Shown: in pieces, positions 17,210-25,545 of the stretch
How the letters are laid out: every line of letters starts with the position of its first letter
Position numbering within the stretch: position 1 is the first letter of the stretch
Translations under genes and position numbers: made by a program
Notes under the pieces: model-generated
Database searches by the model: none
What the model was told of the DNA's origin: nothing
Seen by the model: the letters and a program-made list of their open reading frames with translations, nothing else
DNA from: Lysobacter_I brunescens
GTDB lineage: Bacteria > Pseudomonadota > Gammaproteobacteria > Xanthomonadales > Xanthomonadaceae
NCBI RefSeq assembly: GCF_042677005.1
Contig: NZ_JBHTIF010000001.1
Location: forward strand, 2,604,001-2,668,000
Direction: 5' to 3'
Length of the DNA stretch: 64,000 bases

Positions 17210-18529
17210 ATGCGATTCATCCACACGCTCGCGCTCGCTGCGCTCTGCCTGACGGGGCTGTCCCTCGCCGCGCCGGCACAGGCCGGTTCTGAGGGGGGAT
17301 TACCCGACGACTGCACCGGCAAGCCGAAGCCGAAGCAGGTCTTCTTCAACGACTGCATGCGGGCGGAAGAGAATGCGGAGGCGTTCTACATGGATCGCCA
17401 TGGCGACCTGTATCCGCCGGGGGCGGTGTCGCTGGATGTGTCCCACTTCATCAACGTCAGGAACGGGCCGCGTCCGTACGTGAAGCCGGGCAGCGCGGAG
17501 TTCGCCAGCCTGAAGTCGCTGTATCGGTGGAAGTCAGGGCGCGCGCCGGGCGTGGACGCGGATTGGCCGAAGCTGCTGGCCAATACCAGCGTGACGGCGA
17601 GCGGGGATTTCGACGCGGACTGGGCGGCGGTGCAGGGCGTGCTGCGCAGGCGCGAAGCGCAGCGGATCTCGCAGCTGGGCCAGGGGTACGATGACGTGGT
17701 GCTGCTGATCCACGGCTACAACAACGATCATGCCGAGGCACAGGCGTGGTACGAGGAAGCCGAAACCAGTTTCCGCAATGCCGCCGCGCGTGATGGTCGG
17801 CTCATCACCTTCGTGCGCATGTACTGGGACGGCCTGAAGGGCAGGACGCCGCTGCTCATCTGGGACAACGCGCAGTACAACGGCTACCTGGTCGGGCTGG
17901 AGCTGCGCCGCCTGCTGGCCCAGGTGGAGGGCGACACGCCGCTGCGCGTGTTCACCCACAGCTCCGGTGCCTACGTCATCACCAATGCGCTGGGCGATGC
18001 CTCGGCGGGCGCGCAGTTCGACGCGATGCCGCCGATCTACCACCAGCGCAGCGCAGGCACGGTGCCCGGTTACGCGCCGCCCACGCAGTTGCAGGATCTG
18101 CGCGTCGCGATGCTGGTGCCCGCGCAGCCGTCCATCGCGTTCCGGAATTATTTCCGCAATGCCGACACCGGCCAGCCCGATCCCGCCAAGCGCGCGATGG
18201 TGCCGCAGCGGCTGATCCTCGGCCTGAGCAAGCGCGACGCCGCGACCAACAAGTACGGCGTGATTCCCTGCGGATGGAAGGGCGCCACCTGCATGGCGGT
18301 GAAGATCCGGCAGTCGTGCCGGCAGGTCGCCGAAGACCTGCGAATCGCACCGCCCCGGCTGCTCGCCGTCAACTTCGCCAAGCAGGGCCTGCGCCACCCG
18401 CACGCCGTCGAGAAGTACATGGATGACGACGAATGGCCCGAGCTGACGCGTGCGCTGCTCGCGCCCGATCCGGGGATGCCGACGGGTACGCCGGCGCTGT
18501 GTGCTGTGCCTGTGGGGGGCGCGTCGTGA
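17210..18529 (+). CDS. Secreted alpha/beta-hydrolase, DUF900-like
   Basis: 439 aa with a signal peptide (MRFIHTLALAALCLTGLSLAAPAQAG). Hydrolase marks are VVLLIHGYNND (oxyanion region, H168) and FTHSSGAYV, where S251 is the likely nucleophile in the place of the family's HSMGN. This resembles the DUF900 alpha/beta-hydrolases; the substrate is unknown. Several cysteines late in the protein (CGWKGATC, QSC) could form disulfides after export. The stop overlaps the GTG start of the following membrane protein (GTGA), so both are likely translated together. The acid and histidine of the triad could not be assigned with confidence. Confidence 0.7.
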   Translation: MRFIHTLALAALCLTGLSLAAPAQAGSEGGLPDDCTGKPKPKQVFFNDCMRAEENAEAFYMDRHGDLYPPGAVSLDVSHFINVRNGPRPYVKPGSAEFASLKSLYRWKSGRAPGVDADWPKLLANTSVTASGDFDADWAAVQGVLRRREAQRISQLGQGYDDVVLLIHGYNNDHAEAQAWYEEAETSFRNAAARDGRLITFVRMYWDGLKGRTPLLIWDNAQYNGYLVGLELRRLLAQVEGDTPLRVFTHSSGAYVITNALGDASAGAQFDAMPPIYHQRSAGTVPGYAPPTQLQDLRVAMLVPAQPSIAFRNYFRNADTGQPDPAKRAMVPQRLILGLSKRDAATNKYGVIPCGWKGATCMAVKIRQSCRQVAEDLRIAPPRLLAVNFAKQGLRHPHAVEKYMDDDEWPELTRALLAPDPGMPTGTPALCAVPVGGAS

Positions 18530-19740
18530 GCGATGCGCCGATCGCGAATGGGGCGAGCGCCGAGCCGGCCGCCGCCCCCAATCCCGGCGTGCTCTGGCCC
18601 GTCGGTGCGCGGCTGGTCTCCGCGACGCGTTCGACGCTGTGGCTGGCGCCGATGCTCGGCGGCCTGATGCTGCTGGTGCACTTCTGGCGCGTCGGCTATC
18701 TCCCCGCGCTGTCGTTCTCGGAGCTGGGCGTGGTACTCGGCGCGTTCGGGTTGTTCGTGGCGATCGGGTTGGTGGCGGCGTTGGTGTTGGTGTTGTTTCC
18801 GGTGTGGTCAGTGCTGCAGTGGACGGCCAGCTCGATCCTGCCGGCGCCGCCGAAATCGCGGCCGGACGCAGTCGTGCGTCGTCGTCGTTCGCTGTCGCGA
18901 CGGCCGCTGTCCGTGGTCGAGCCCGATGCCAGCCCAGCGAAGCGGCGCACGTTCTCGGTGCGGCTTGCACCGGGCTCGATTGGCCTGTTCTGGTCGACTT
19001 CGGTGTTGGCGGCAGGGCTGACGTCGATCGCCTTCTTCGTGCTGCCATCACATCTGGCCTCCCAGTGGCATGTTGTGCCCTTCGCCATCCTGTTTTTCAC
19101 CGGATTTGCCGTTGCATTCGGCGTGGATGTCTGGGCGACGCTGTGGATGTCTGATCGGAACCTGCGCCGCATCCGCAGGCCGGTCGTGCAGTTCCTGCTG
19201 CTGTTGTCGCTGTATCTGTGCCTGTGGCCAGCGTGGATGGTGCTGCTGATCTGGTTCGACGCTTGGCCGAACGCATTCATCGACTGGTTCATGCTCGGAT
19301 TCCTGTCGCTGTTCTGGGCGCCGTGGCTGCACTGGCTGTGGTACGCGACCTTGCGCAAGCAGGGGCAGCTGATCACCGAGATCCGCGTGGTCAGCATCGG
19401 CGGCGCGCTGTTCTTCGCCGGACTCGCGCAGCCGCTGCTCGACGGCGCCGCCTCCAACTACGGCTTCGGCATGATGCGCAAGGTCGACCTGGTGTTGAGC
19501 GCGCGGGGCTGCGCGATCGTGAAGGAGGCGCTGCCCGGGCAGGTCTGTGAGCCTGCACCTGCGAAGGGCGATGACGACAAGCGGGTGTATCGCCTGCGCG
19601 GCGTGGATGTGTTGACCCGCATCGGCGCGAGTGTCGTGATCGCGCCTGCGGGTGGCATCGACGACCGCAAGCTGCCGCGCCTGGCGCTGCCGGCGGGCGA
19701 AGTGCATGCGCTGGTGCGGAGTATCGACGCGAAGAAGTAG
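18526..19740 (+). CDS. Membrane protein of unknown function, coupled to the upstream hydrolase
   Basis: 404 aa from the GTG that overlaps the hydrolase stop. About seven hydrophobic segments are visible: two near residues 40-100, then several Trp-rich ones between about 165 and 330 (for example LLLLSLYLCLWPAWMVLLIW). A basic loop (RRRRSLSRRPLS) lies after the second. The last 75 residues are soluble and end in a possible regulatory or binding domain (VYRLRGVDVLTRIGASVVIAPAGG). I do not recognise a family. The tight coupling suggests it works with the secreted hydrolase, for example as a membrane anchor or sensor; this is inference. Confidence 0.65.
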   Translation: MSDAPIANGASAEPAAAPNPGVLWPVGARLVSATRSTLWLAPMLGGLMLLVHFWRVGYLPALSFSELGVVLGAFGLFVAIGLVAALVLVLFPVWSVLQWTASSILPAPPKSRPDAVVRRRRSLSRRPLSVVEPDASPAKRRTFSVRLAPGSIGLFWSTSVLAAGLTSIAFFVLPSHLASQWHVVPFAILFFTGFAVAFGVDVWATLWMSDRNLRRIRRPVVQFLLLLSLYLCLWPAWMVLLIWFDAWPNAFIDWFMLGFLSLFWAPWLHWLWYATLRKQGQLITEIRVVSIGGALFFAGLAQPLLDGAASNYGFGMMRKVDLVLSARGCAIVKEALPGQVCEPAPAKGDDDKRVYRLRGVDVLTRIGASVVIAPAGGIDDRKLPRLALPAGEVHALVRSIDAKK

Positions 19741-19780
19741 CGATACATCCAGTGCGGTGAAGGTGGTGCGTGCCGGGCTG

Positions 19781-19923
19781 TTGTAGAGCGGAGCGCAGCT
19801 CCGCTGTGTTCTTTCCGTAGGTCGTGATCGTGCCGGCGCGGTAGGTACGCTGGCTGGCGGAGGCGGTGCAGCGGAGCTGCGCTCCGCTCTACAAGAGCAG
19901 GAGCGGAGCAAGCTCCGCTCTAC
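19781..19923. repeat. REP-like palindromes, family C (26-base inverted pair plus a third copy)
   Basis: TTGTAGAGCGGAGCGCAGCT...(19781-19806) is the exact reverse complement of 19869-19894, and a third related copy GAGCGGAGCAAGCTCCGCTC lies at 19901-19923. Each arm is itself self-complementary. It separates the membrane protein from the convergent lipoprotein gene, so it may also act as a terminator region. Confidence 0.85.
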
Positions 19924-19948
19924 GAGGGCGGGTAAGAGGCTGGTTCGG

Positions 19949-20326
19949 TCAGTCTCGCCCCATGTCTTCGATGACAGGATTGCCTCTGTCGCATCGCAAT
20001 GCGTAGCGGTGTCCCTTGCGGAAATCGAATTCGAAGGTGGGGACGGCATCGTTGAGAATGACGGCGTCCGGGGGTTGCGGGCAGGCGTAGCCGATGCGGT
20101 GTCGACCGGGGTGCAGCGACAGCGTGTCACCGGCAATGATGAGGCCGGGAACGGAAAGGTATCCGGATTCGAATGCCGTGAGGACATTGCCGTCTGCGCC
20201 GATGATCTGCAATCGCGCGGATGCATCCATGCGCTGCAGCGGCAGATCGCCGGGATCGCGCGTATGCGTGCATCCGATTGCCGCTGCGGCCAGCAGCGCG
20301 CATCCAATGCCCCGATGCAGGCTCAC
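19949..20326 (-). CDS. Small lipoprotein of unknown function
   Basis: 125 aa. The GTG start overlaps the corA stop in a GTGA arrangement; no ATG exists nearby. The N-terminus (SLHRGIGCALLAAAAIGCTHT) is a lipoprotein signal with lipobox AAIGC. The mature part is short, with two further cysteines (YACPQPP, LRCDRG) that could pair, and the pattern LHPGRHRIGYAC seen in periplasmic beta-rich domains. Function is unknown; coupling to corA suggests co-expression only. Confidence 0.65.
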   Translation of the reverse strand: MSLHRGIGCALLAAAAIGCTHTRDPGDLPLQRMDASARLQIIGADGNVLTAFESGYLSVPGLIIAGDTLSLHPGRHRIGYACPQPPDAVILNDAVPTFEFDFRKGHRYALRCDRGNPVIEDMGRD

Positions 20327-21318
20327 AACCACCGCACCTTCTTGAGGTAGCGGTACAGCACGATGCAGACGACGGCGACGCTGCCGATGAGGATGGGGTA
20401 GCTGTATTTGCCTTTCAGTTCGGGCATGAATTCGAAGTTCATGCCGTACCAGCTGGCGATGAGGGTGGGGGCGGCGAGGAGGGCGGCCCAGCCGGCGAGT
20501 TTCTTGACGGTTTCGCCCTGCTGGATGGTGACCATGGAGAGGTTCACGCTCATCGCGGCGGAGAGCATCTCGCGCAGGGTGTCGATCATGTCGTTGAGGC
20601 GGACGACGTGGTCGAGGACGTCGCGGAAGTAGAGCTTGGCTTCCTCGGTGACCTGGGTCATCTGGGTGCGGGTGAGCTGGGCGAGGATGTCCTGCAGCGG
20701 GGCGACCGCGAGGCGCATCTGGGTGAGTTCCTTCTTCAGCTCGTACAGCTTGACGATGGTGTCGCGGCGCCAGTTGGCGGCGAGGATCTCGTGTTCGAGC
20801 GCGTTCAGTTCGTCGCGGAACTCGTTCACGATCGGCTGGTAGTTGTCGACGATGAAATCGAGGATGCCGTACAGCGCGAACGCGGGGCCCTGGGCGAGCA
20901 GTTCGGGTTCGCGTTCGAAACGGGCGCGGACGTGGCGGTACGACAGCGAGGCGCCGTGGCGCACGGTGACCAGGAAGCGCGGGCCGACGAAGACGTGGGT
21001 TTCGCCGAAGCGGATGTGGCCTTCGACCAGCTGAGCGGTGTGCACGGCGAGGAACAGCGAGTTGCCGTAGGCCTCGATCTTCGGGCGCTGGTGGGCGTGG
21101 TGCGCATCCTCGATGGCGAGGTCGTGCAGGCCGAATTCCTCCTGCAGCTTGTCGAGCTGGGCCTCTTCGGGTTCGTACAGGCCGACCCAGACGAAGCTGT
21201 GGTCGTCGACGGACAGCACGTCGCTGATCTGGTCGAGGGTGATGTCGGTGCGGACGCCGTCGCGGTAGACCGCGCAATTGACGACGCAGGAGGGCATGGC
21301 GGAGGACGGCGGATTCAT
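20323..21318 (-). CDS. corA: CorA family magnesium/cobalt transporter
   Basis: 331 aa, the usual length. The signature YGMN lies near residue 290 (SWYGMNFEFMPELKG) between two C-terminal membrane segments (AGWAALLAAPTLIASW and YPILIGSVAVVCIVLY), preceded by a long charged helical region (ELNALEHEILAANWRRDTIVK...). CorA pentamers let Mg2+ into the cell. The start MNPPSSAMPSC was chosen because further upstream the open frame runs into the REP pair at 21387-21466 and is clearly not coding. A second ATG at 21297 is also possible. The small lipoprotein follows with a 4-base overlap. Confidence 0.92.
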   Translation of the reverse strand: MNPPSSAMPSCVVNCAVYRDGVRTDITLDQISDVLSVDDHSFVWVGLYEPEEAQLDKLQEEFGLHDLAIEDAHHAHQRPKIEAYGNSLFLAVHTAQLVEGHIRFGETHVFVGPRFLVTVRHGASLSYRHVRARFEREPELLAQGPAFALYGILDFIVDNYQPIVNEFRDELNALEHEILAANWRRDTIVKLYELKKELTQMRLAVAPLQDILAQLTRTQMTQVTEEAKLYFRDVLDHVVRLNDMIDTLREMLSAAMSVNLSMVTIQQGETVKKLAGWAALLAAPTLIASWYGMNFEFMPELKGKYSYPILIGSVAVVCIVLYRYLKKVRWL

Positions 21319-21386
21319 CGCGACATCGTGCCGGGGCGGGGCGGATGGGGCAAGCGCCGTCCATGGCGTTGCAGGAGGGCCGCGCT

Positions 21387-21466
21387 TTGTAGGAGGGCCT
21401 TCAGGCCCGAGCTCTTCGCTCTTGCGAGTAAAGCGGAAGAGCTCGGGCCTGAAGGCCCTCCTACAA
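21387..21466. repeat. REP-like inverted pair, family A (31-base arms)
   Basis: The arm 21387-21417 (TTGTAGGAGGGCCTTCAGGC...) is a perfect reverse complement of 21436-21466, separated by 18 bases. Each arm is itself a palindrome around GGGCCTTCAGGCCC. The pair lies between upp and corA, which read away from each other's 3' and 5' ends on the same strand. Confidence 0.9.
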
Positions 21467-21491
21467 GGCAAGGGCAAAGCGGAAAAGCGAA

Positions 21492-22121
21492 CTATGCGGG
21501 CGTGCCGAAGATCCGGTCGCCGGCGTCGCCGAGGCCGGGGAGGATGTAGCCGTGGTCGTTGAGACGGTCGTCGATGGCGGCGGTCCAGACTTCGGTGTCG
21601 GGATGCGCGGCTTCGAGGGCGCGCAGGCCTTCGGGGGCGGAGACGAGGAAGATCGCCTTGACGCGGGCGCAGCCGGCGGCCTTGAGGGTGTCGATGGCGG
21701 CGATGGCGCTGCCGCCGGTGGCCAGCATGGGGTCGATCAGCAGCGCGGTGCGGCCGGCGATGTCGCGATACAGGCGCTGGTAGTAGGCCTGCGGCTGCAG
21801 GGTCTCTTCATCGCGGCGCAGGCCGATCACGCTGACCGGGGCCGAGGGCAGCAGCACCTGCACGCCGGGCAGGAAGCCGAGGCCGGCGCGGAGGATGGGC
21901 ACGAGGGTGATCGCGTCCTGGTCGCAGCGGCCGACATCGAGCGGGCCGGCCCAGGTGTCGATGCGGCGCGTGCCCAGCGCGAGGTCGGCGGTGGCTTCGT
22001 AGGCGAGCAGGGTGGCGATCTCGCCGACCACCTGGCGGAACAGGGCCGGGCCGGTGGCGGCGTCGCGCAGCAGGCCGAGCTTGTGGGCGACGAGCGGATG
22101 GCGGACTTCGACGGTCTTCAT
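21492..22121 (-). CDS. upp: Uracil phosphoribosyltransferase
   Basis: Pyrimidine salvage enzyme converting uracil and PRPP to UMP; 209 aa, the normal size. It shows the family pattern MKTVEVRHPLVAHKLGLLRD at the N-terminus, ITLVPILRAGLGFLPGV in the middle, the PRPP loop DPMLATGGSA (about 131-140) and the C-terminal GLGDAGDRIFGT. The start has no competitor upstream. It stands alone on the minus strand, with the GH25 gene divergent 185 bases away. All motifs are intact. Confidence 0.96.
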   Translation of the reverse strand: MKTVEVRHPLVAHKLGLLRDAATGPALFRQVVGEIATLLAYEATADLALGTRRIDTWAGPLDVGRCDQDAITLVPILRAGLGFLPGVQVLLPSAPVSVIGLRRDEETLQPQAYYQRLYRDIAGRTALLIDPMLATGGSAIAAIDTLKAAGCARVKAIFLVSAPEGLRALEAAHPDTEVWTAAIDDRLNDHGYILPGLGDAGDRIFGTPA

Positions 22122-22306
22122 GGCGATGCGGTCGGCGGCGGGTCTGCGGCGAAGGGTAGCAGGCGGGCGCCGCCCTTCGACACGCGAGTGTCCGCATCAC
22201 GGATCAGTCCGGTATCGCGTGGCCTGCGTACGTTGACCGCGTCGGCGCGGCTTCGTACGGTGAACGCTTCGCGCGACATGCGCAGCCAACGGAGCAGGGG
22301 AACAGG

Positions 22307-22927
22307 ATGGCGACGGACGGAGCAGGCGAGGTGCAGGGCGTCGATGTGTCGAAGTACCAGGGCACGATCGATTTCGCGAAGATCAAGGGCGCGGGCATGA
22401 CCTACGTGTTCGTGAAGGCGACCGAGGGCATCACCGGTGTCGATCCGGACTACGCGCATAACATCACGGCCGCCCGCGAGGCGGGGCTGGTGGTCGGCAC
22501 CTACCACTTCTACGAGACGAACGACGACCCGTCGGCGCAGTTCGGCAACTTCAGGCAGCATGCCGACGTGAAGCCGGGCGACCTGCCGCCGGTGGTCGAT
22601 ATCGAGGTGCTGGCGAAGGGCAGTCGTCCCGACCTCGTTGATGACCTCAAGTCCTTCCTCGCCCAACTGGAACAGGCCTACGGCGCGAAACCCATCCTGT
22701 ATTCCGGCGTGAGCTTCGCCAACGAATACCTGACCGGCTTCGGCGCCTATCCGCTGTGGGTGGCGGAATACACCTCGGCGGCGACGCCGAAGGTGCCGAC
22801 CGGCTGGCCGACGTGGACGTTCTGGCAGTACTCGCAGAGCGGCAGCGTGGCGGGGATCAGCGGCGCGGTGGACATGGATCGTTTCAACGGCACGACTGCG
22901 CAGTTCGACGCGTTGCGGATCGCCTGA
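22307..22927 (+). CDS. GH25 muramidase (lysozyme), no signal peptide
   Basis: 206 aa, a stand-alone glycoside hydrolase 25 domain: GVDVSKYQGTIDFAKIK at the start (D13), VFVKATEG (E40), YHFYET, and VVDIEV (D98, E100) carrying the acidic catalytic residues. The enzymes cut the MurNAc-GlcNAc bond of peptidoglycan. The start follows a purine-rich stretch (GGAGCAGGGGAACAGG), and no export signal precedes the domain. A lysin without a signal needs another route out (holin, cell lysis, or a dedicated secretion system), which makes it different from housekeeping muramidases. It has no holin or phage gene beside it and no XVIPCD tail. Confidence 0.88.
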   Translation: MATDGAGEVQGVDVSKYQGTIDFAKIKGAGMTYVFVKATEGITGVDPDYAHNITAAREAGLVVGTYHFYETNDDPSAQFGNFRQHADVKPGDLPPVVDIEVLAKGSRPDLVDDLKSFLAQLEQAYGAKPILYSGVSFANEYLTGFGAYPLWVAEYTSAATPKVPTGWPTWTFWQYSQSGSVAGISGAVDMDRFNGTTAQFDALRIA

Positions 22928-22933
22928 GTCGCG

Positions 22934-23173
22934 TCAGCGAACGGTGTCGCGTGCGAACGCGGCTATGACCTCGGCGCAGGCCTCGCCGCGCGTCTGCAGC
23001 AGCAGGTGCGGGCCGTCGAGTGCGTGCAGGCGCACATCGCCGATGCCGCGCAGGATCGTGTCACCCGCCGAGGGATGCATCAGCCGGTCGTGGCGCGCGC
23101 GCAGGTAGAGCGTCGGCACGCGGATGCGCGGCAGCGCGTCGCCGGCATCGATGCGCAGGGCCGGCAGGGTCAT
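22934..23173 (-). pseudogene. Alpha/beta-hydrolase C-terminal fragment
   Basis: 79 codons open. The sequence matches only the C-terminal third of an alpha/beta-hydrolase: strand-loop RVPTLYLRARHDRLMHP with the acid residue and GPHLLLQTRGEACAEVIAAF with the catalytic histidine. The nucleophile elbow and the first two-thirds are missing, so it cannot be an active hydrolase. Its ATG overlaps the stop of the response regulator gene (ATGA), so it would still be translated. Likely a deletion joined the regulator 3' end to a hydrolase remnant. A functional small protein cannot be excluded. Confidence 0.7.
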
Positions 23174-23874
23174 GCGTCGGCGGCGTCCCAGTCGAGCTTG
23201 TAGCCCATGCCGTAGATCGAGACGATCGGGTCGATGCCCTGGCCGGCGTCGGCGATCTTGCGGCGCAGGTTCTTGATGTGGCTGTCGACGGTGCGGTCGC
23301 TGACCACGCGGTGGTCGAGATACGCGGCGTCGATCAGCTGGCTGCGCGAGAACACCCGTCCCGGACGGGCGTGCAGCGCCTGCAGCAGGCGGAATTCCAC
23401 CGGCGTGAGCGGCAGCGCGATGCCGTGCAAACGCGCTTCGAGCCGGCCTTCGTCGAGCAGCAGCGGCGGCGTGACGTCCACGGCCGGCGTGCGCACGCGA
23501 CGCAGCACGGTCTTCACCCGCGCGACCACTTCGCGCGGGCTGAAGGGCTTGCAGATGTAGTCGTCGGCGCCGAGTTCCAGCCCGAGCAGCCGGTCGATTT
23601 CCTCCACGCGTGCGGTCAGCATCAGGATCGGCAGCTGCGCGAGGCGCGAGTCGCTCGATGCGCGCAGTTCGCGGCAGATCGACAGCCCGTCCAGACCGGG
23701 CAGCATCAGGTCGAGCAGCACGGCATCCGGGGGTTCGGCGCGCAGCGCGGCGAGCGCGCGCAGGCCGTCGTCGACGATCGAACTGCCGTAGCCGGCGGCC
23801 TGCAGGTAGTCCTGCAGCAGCGCGGCGAGCTTGGGTTCGTCCTCGACGATGAGGATGCGTGGTGTCTGCGCCAT
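23170..23874 (-). CDS. OmpR-family response regulator (BaeR-like)
   Basis: 234 aa. Receiver domain with acidic pocket ED (11-12), phospho-acceptor D55 in LLDLMLPG and the conserved lysine in ICKPFSP; a winged-helix DNA-binding domain follows (about 135-230: LTPVEFRLLQALHARPGRVFSR..., VDSHIKNLRRKI, GYKLDWD). It starts 5 bases after the stop of the kinase gene. Sequence and partner gene fit the BaeR/envelope-stress branch; it would act on the divergent Spy-like gene. An in-frame ATG at 23952 lies inside the kinase gene and is not preferred. Confidence 0.92.
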   Translation of the reverse strand: MAQTPRILIVEDEPKLAALLQDYLQAAGYGSSIVDDGLRALAALRAEPPDAVLLDLMLPGLDGLSICRELRASSDSRLAQLPILMLTARVEEIDRLLGLELGADDYICKPFSPREVVARVKTVLRRVRTPAVDVTPPLLLDEGRLEARLHGIALPLTPVEFRLLQALHARPGRVFSRSQLIDAAYLDHRVVSDRTVDSHIKNLRRKIADAGQGIDPIVSIYGMGYKLDWDAADA

Positions 23875-23878
23875 CGCG

Positions 23879-25369
23879 TCAACGATCCGGCAACACCAGC
23901 TCGATGCGCAAGCCGCCTTCGGGCGAATGCGCGGCGGTGATCGTGCCGCCATGGGCCTCGACGATGTTGCGGCAGATCGACAGGCCGAGGCCGGCGCCGC
24001 CGTGGCGACGGCTGCGCGAGGGCTCGGCGCGGTACAGGCGTTCGAACAGATGCGGCAGCGCGTCGTCGCCGACGCCCGGCGCGCTGTCGTCGATGCGCAC
24101 GCGCCAGCCGTTGGGCACGGGATCGAGCGCCATCACTACCTGGCCGGGACGATCGGTGTAGCGCAGCGCGTTGCCAAGCAGGTTGTCGAGCAGCTGGCGC
24201 AGCCGGGCCGCGTCGCCGCGCGCCATCGTGGCCGTGGCCGGCACCGCGTTTTCGATGAGCGCGAGCCCGGCGTCGCGCATCACGCCTTCGTGGGTGCGGG
24301 CGGCCTCGCGGATCAGCTGTGCGAGGTCCACCGCTTCGAAGCGGTAGCTCAGCGCGCCGGCATCCGACAGCGCGAGCTGGTAGAGGTCGTCGACGAGGGC
24401 GCGCAGGCGCTGGCACTCGGCCTGCAGCGACGCGAGGCGCTCGGCGTCGACCTGGCGCACGCCGTCCTGCAACGCCTGGATCTCGCCGGCGAGCACGCTG
24501 ATCGGCGTGCGCAGTTCGTGGGCGATGTCCGCGCCCCATTGCCGGCGCGCCTCGCGGTGCTTTTCGAGCGCCGCAGCAAGGGCGTTGAAGTCGCGGCCCA
24601 GTGCGCCGAGTTCGTCGTCGCGGTCGATGTCGATGCGCGTCGCGTAGTCGCCGGCCGCGAGCGCGCGCGTGCCATCGGCGAGGGCGCGCACCGGGCGCAG
24701 CAGCCAGCGCGAGAGCAGCCAGCTCAGCGGCAGGCAGACAAGCAGCACGGCGGCGGCGATCCACAGCATGTGCCGGCGCTGTTCGCGGGCGAATTCGAGG
24801 TCGATGTCCTCGCGCAGCCGGGGCAGGGGCGCGACCAGCAGCCGGCCGACCACGACGCCGTCGCTGACGACATCCACGGCAGGTGCGGTGCGCGGTACCT
24901 GCGGGTTGCCGGCGACGATCTGGCCGTTGGCATCGAGCAGCAGGAGGCGGGGCCGCAGGTTCACGCCCAGGCCCGGGCGCGGCGGCCGGGGCGGCCGGCC
25001 GTCGGCGGCGAACGGGGGCGGCGCGTCCGCAACATCGCCACGCGGGAGGCGCGGTGGGGGTGGGCCTTCGCCCGGAGGCCCGCCGGGGCGCTCACCCGGT
25101 CGATTGCCTGGTCGGTCGCCGGGGCCGAGTTCGAGCAGGCGCATCAGGCGCGGGGTGTCGCCGATCAGGAAACCCCAGTCGCCGTGGCGGGCGAAGGCGC
25201 GCGCCACGTTGGCCGCGCCGGTGTCGATCTTCTCGCGCTCCAGCCGGTTCACGTAGTCGAGGAAGCCGCGCTGGAAGCTGCGTTCCTGGAGCAGGGCGAA
25301 CGTCGCCAGTGCCGCGATGCCGAGCACCACGAAGGCGAGGAGCAGGCGATGCCAGAGACGGAGCGACAT
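23879..25369 (-). CDS. Sensor histidine kinase (BaeS-like) with Pro/Gly-rich periplasmic loop
   Basis: 496 aa. First membrane segment about 8-27, periplasmic region to about 200, second segment 201-219, HAMP about 220-272, DHp with phospho-His H284 in ADIAHELRTP, and an ATPase domain with N-box LLDNLLGNALRY and G-boxes GVGDDAL and GGAGLGLSIC. The periplasmic region contains an unusual run rich in Pro, Gly and Arg (about 82-133, for example GPGDRPGNRPGERPGGPPGE) that has no counterpart in BaeS. It is followed by the regulator gene; both read away from a Spy-like gene, the classical target of BaeSR in E. coli. Confidence 0.9.
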   Translation of the reverse strand: MSLRLWHRLLLAFVVLGIAALATFALLQERSFQRGFLDYVNRLEREKIDTGAANVARAFARHGDWGFLIGDTPRLMRLLELGPGDRPGNRPGERPGGPPGEGPPPPRLPRGDVADAPPPFAADGRPPRPPRPGLGVNLRPRLLLLDANGQIVAGNPQVPRTAPAVDVVSDGVVVGRLLVAPLPRLREDIDLEFAREQRRHMLWIAAAVLLVCLPLSWLLSRWLLRPVRALADGTRALAAGDYATRIDIDRDDELGALGRDFNALAAALEKHREARRQWGADIAHELRTPISVLAGEIQALQDGVRQVDAERLASLQAECQRLRALVDDLYQLALSDAGALSYRFEAVDLAQLIREAARTHEGVMRDAGLALIENAVPATATMARGDAARLRQLLDNLLGNALRYTDRPGQVVMALDPVPNGWRVRIDDSAPGVGDDALPHLFERLYRAEPSRSRRHGGAGLGLSICRNIVEAHGGTITAAHSPEGGLRIELVLPDR

Positions 25370-25545
25370 GGGCGGGCGGGATCGTGCACGAGTGGGACGG
25401 CGTCACCTTAGCCCGGCGCGGGGCGGCCCGGAACGTGCGCCGCGCAATCTCCACGGTTTCTGCACGATCGCTCCACGCTGCCTGCGCAATCGTGGATCAG
25501 CCTGCAGATGCCGGAATGACCGGCGTTATCGAAACGGGAGGCGCC

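Noticed and set aside
21319..21477. 53-residue N-terminal extension of CorA
   Set aside because: It is encoded by the REP inverted pair; the sequence repeats on the other strand and does not match CorA.
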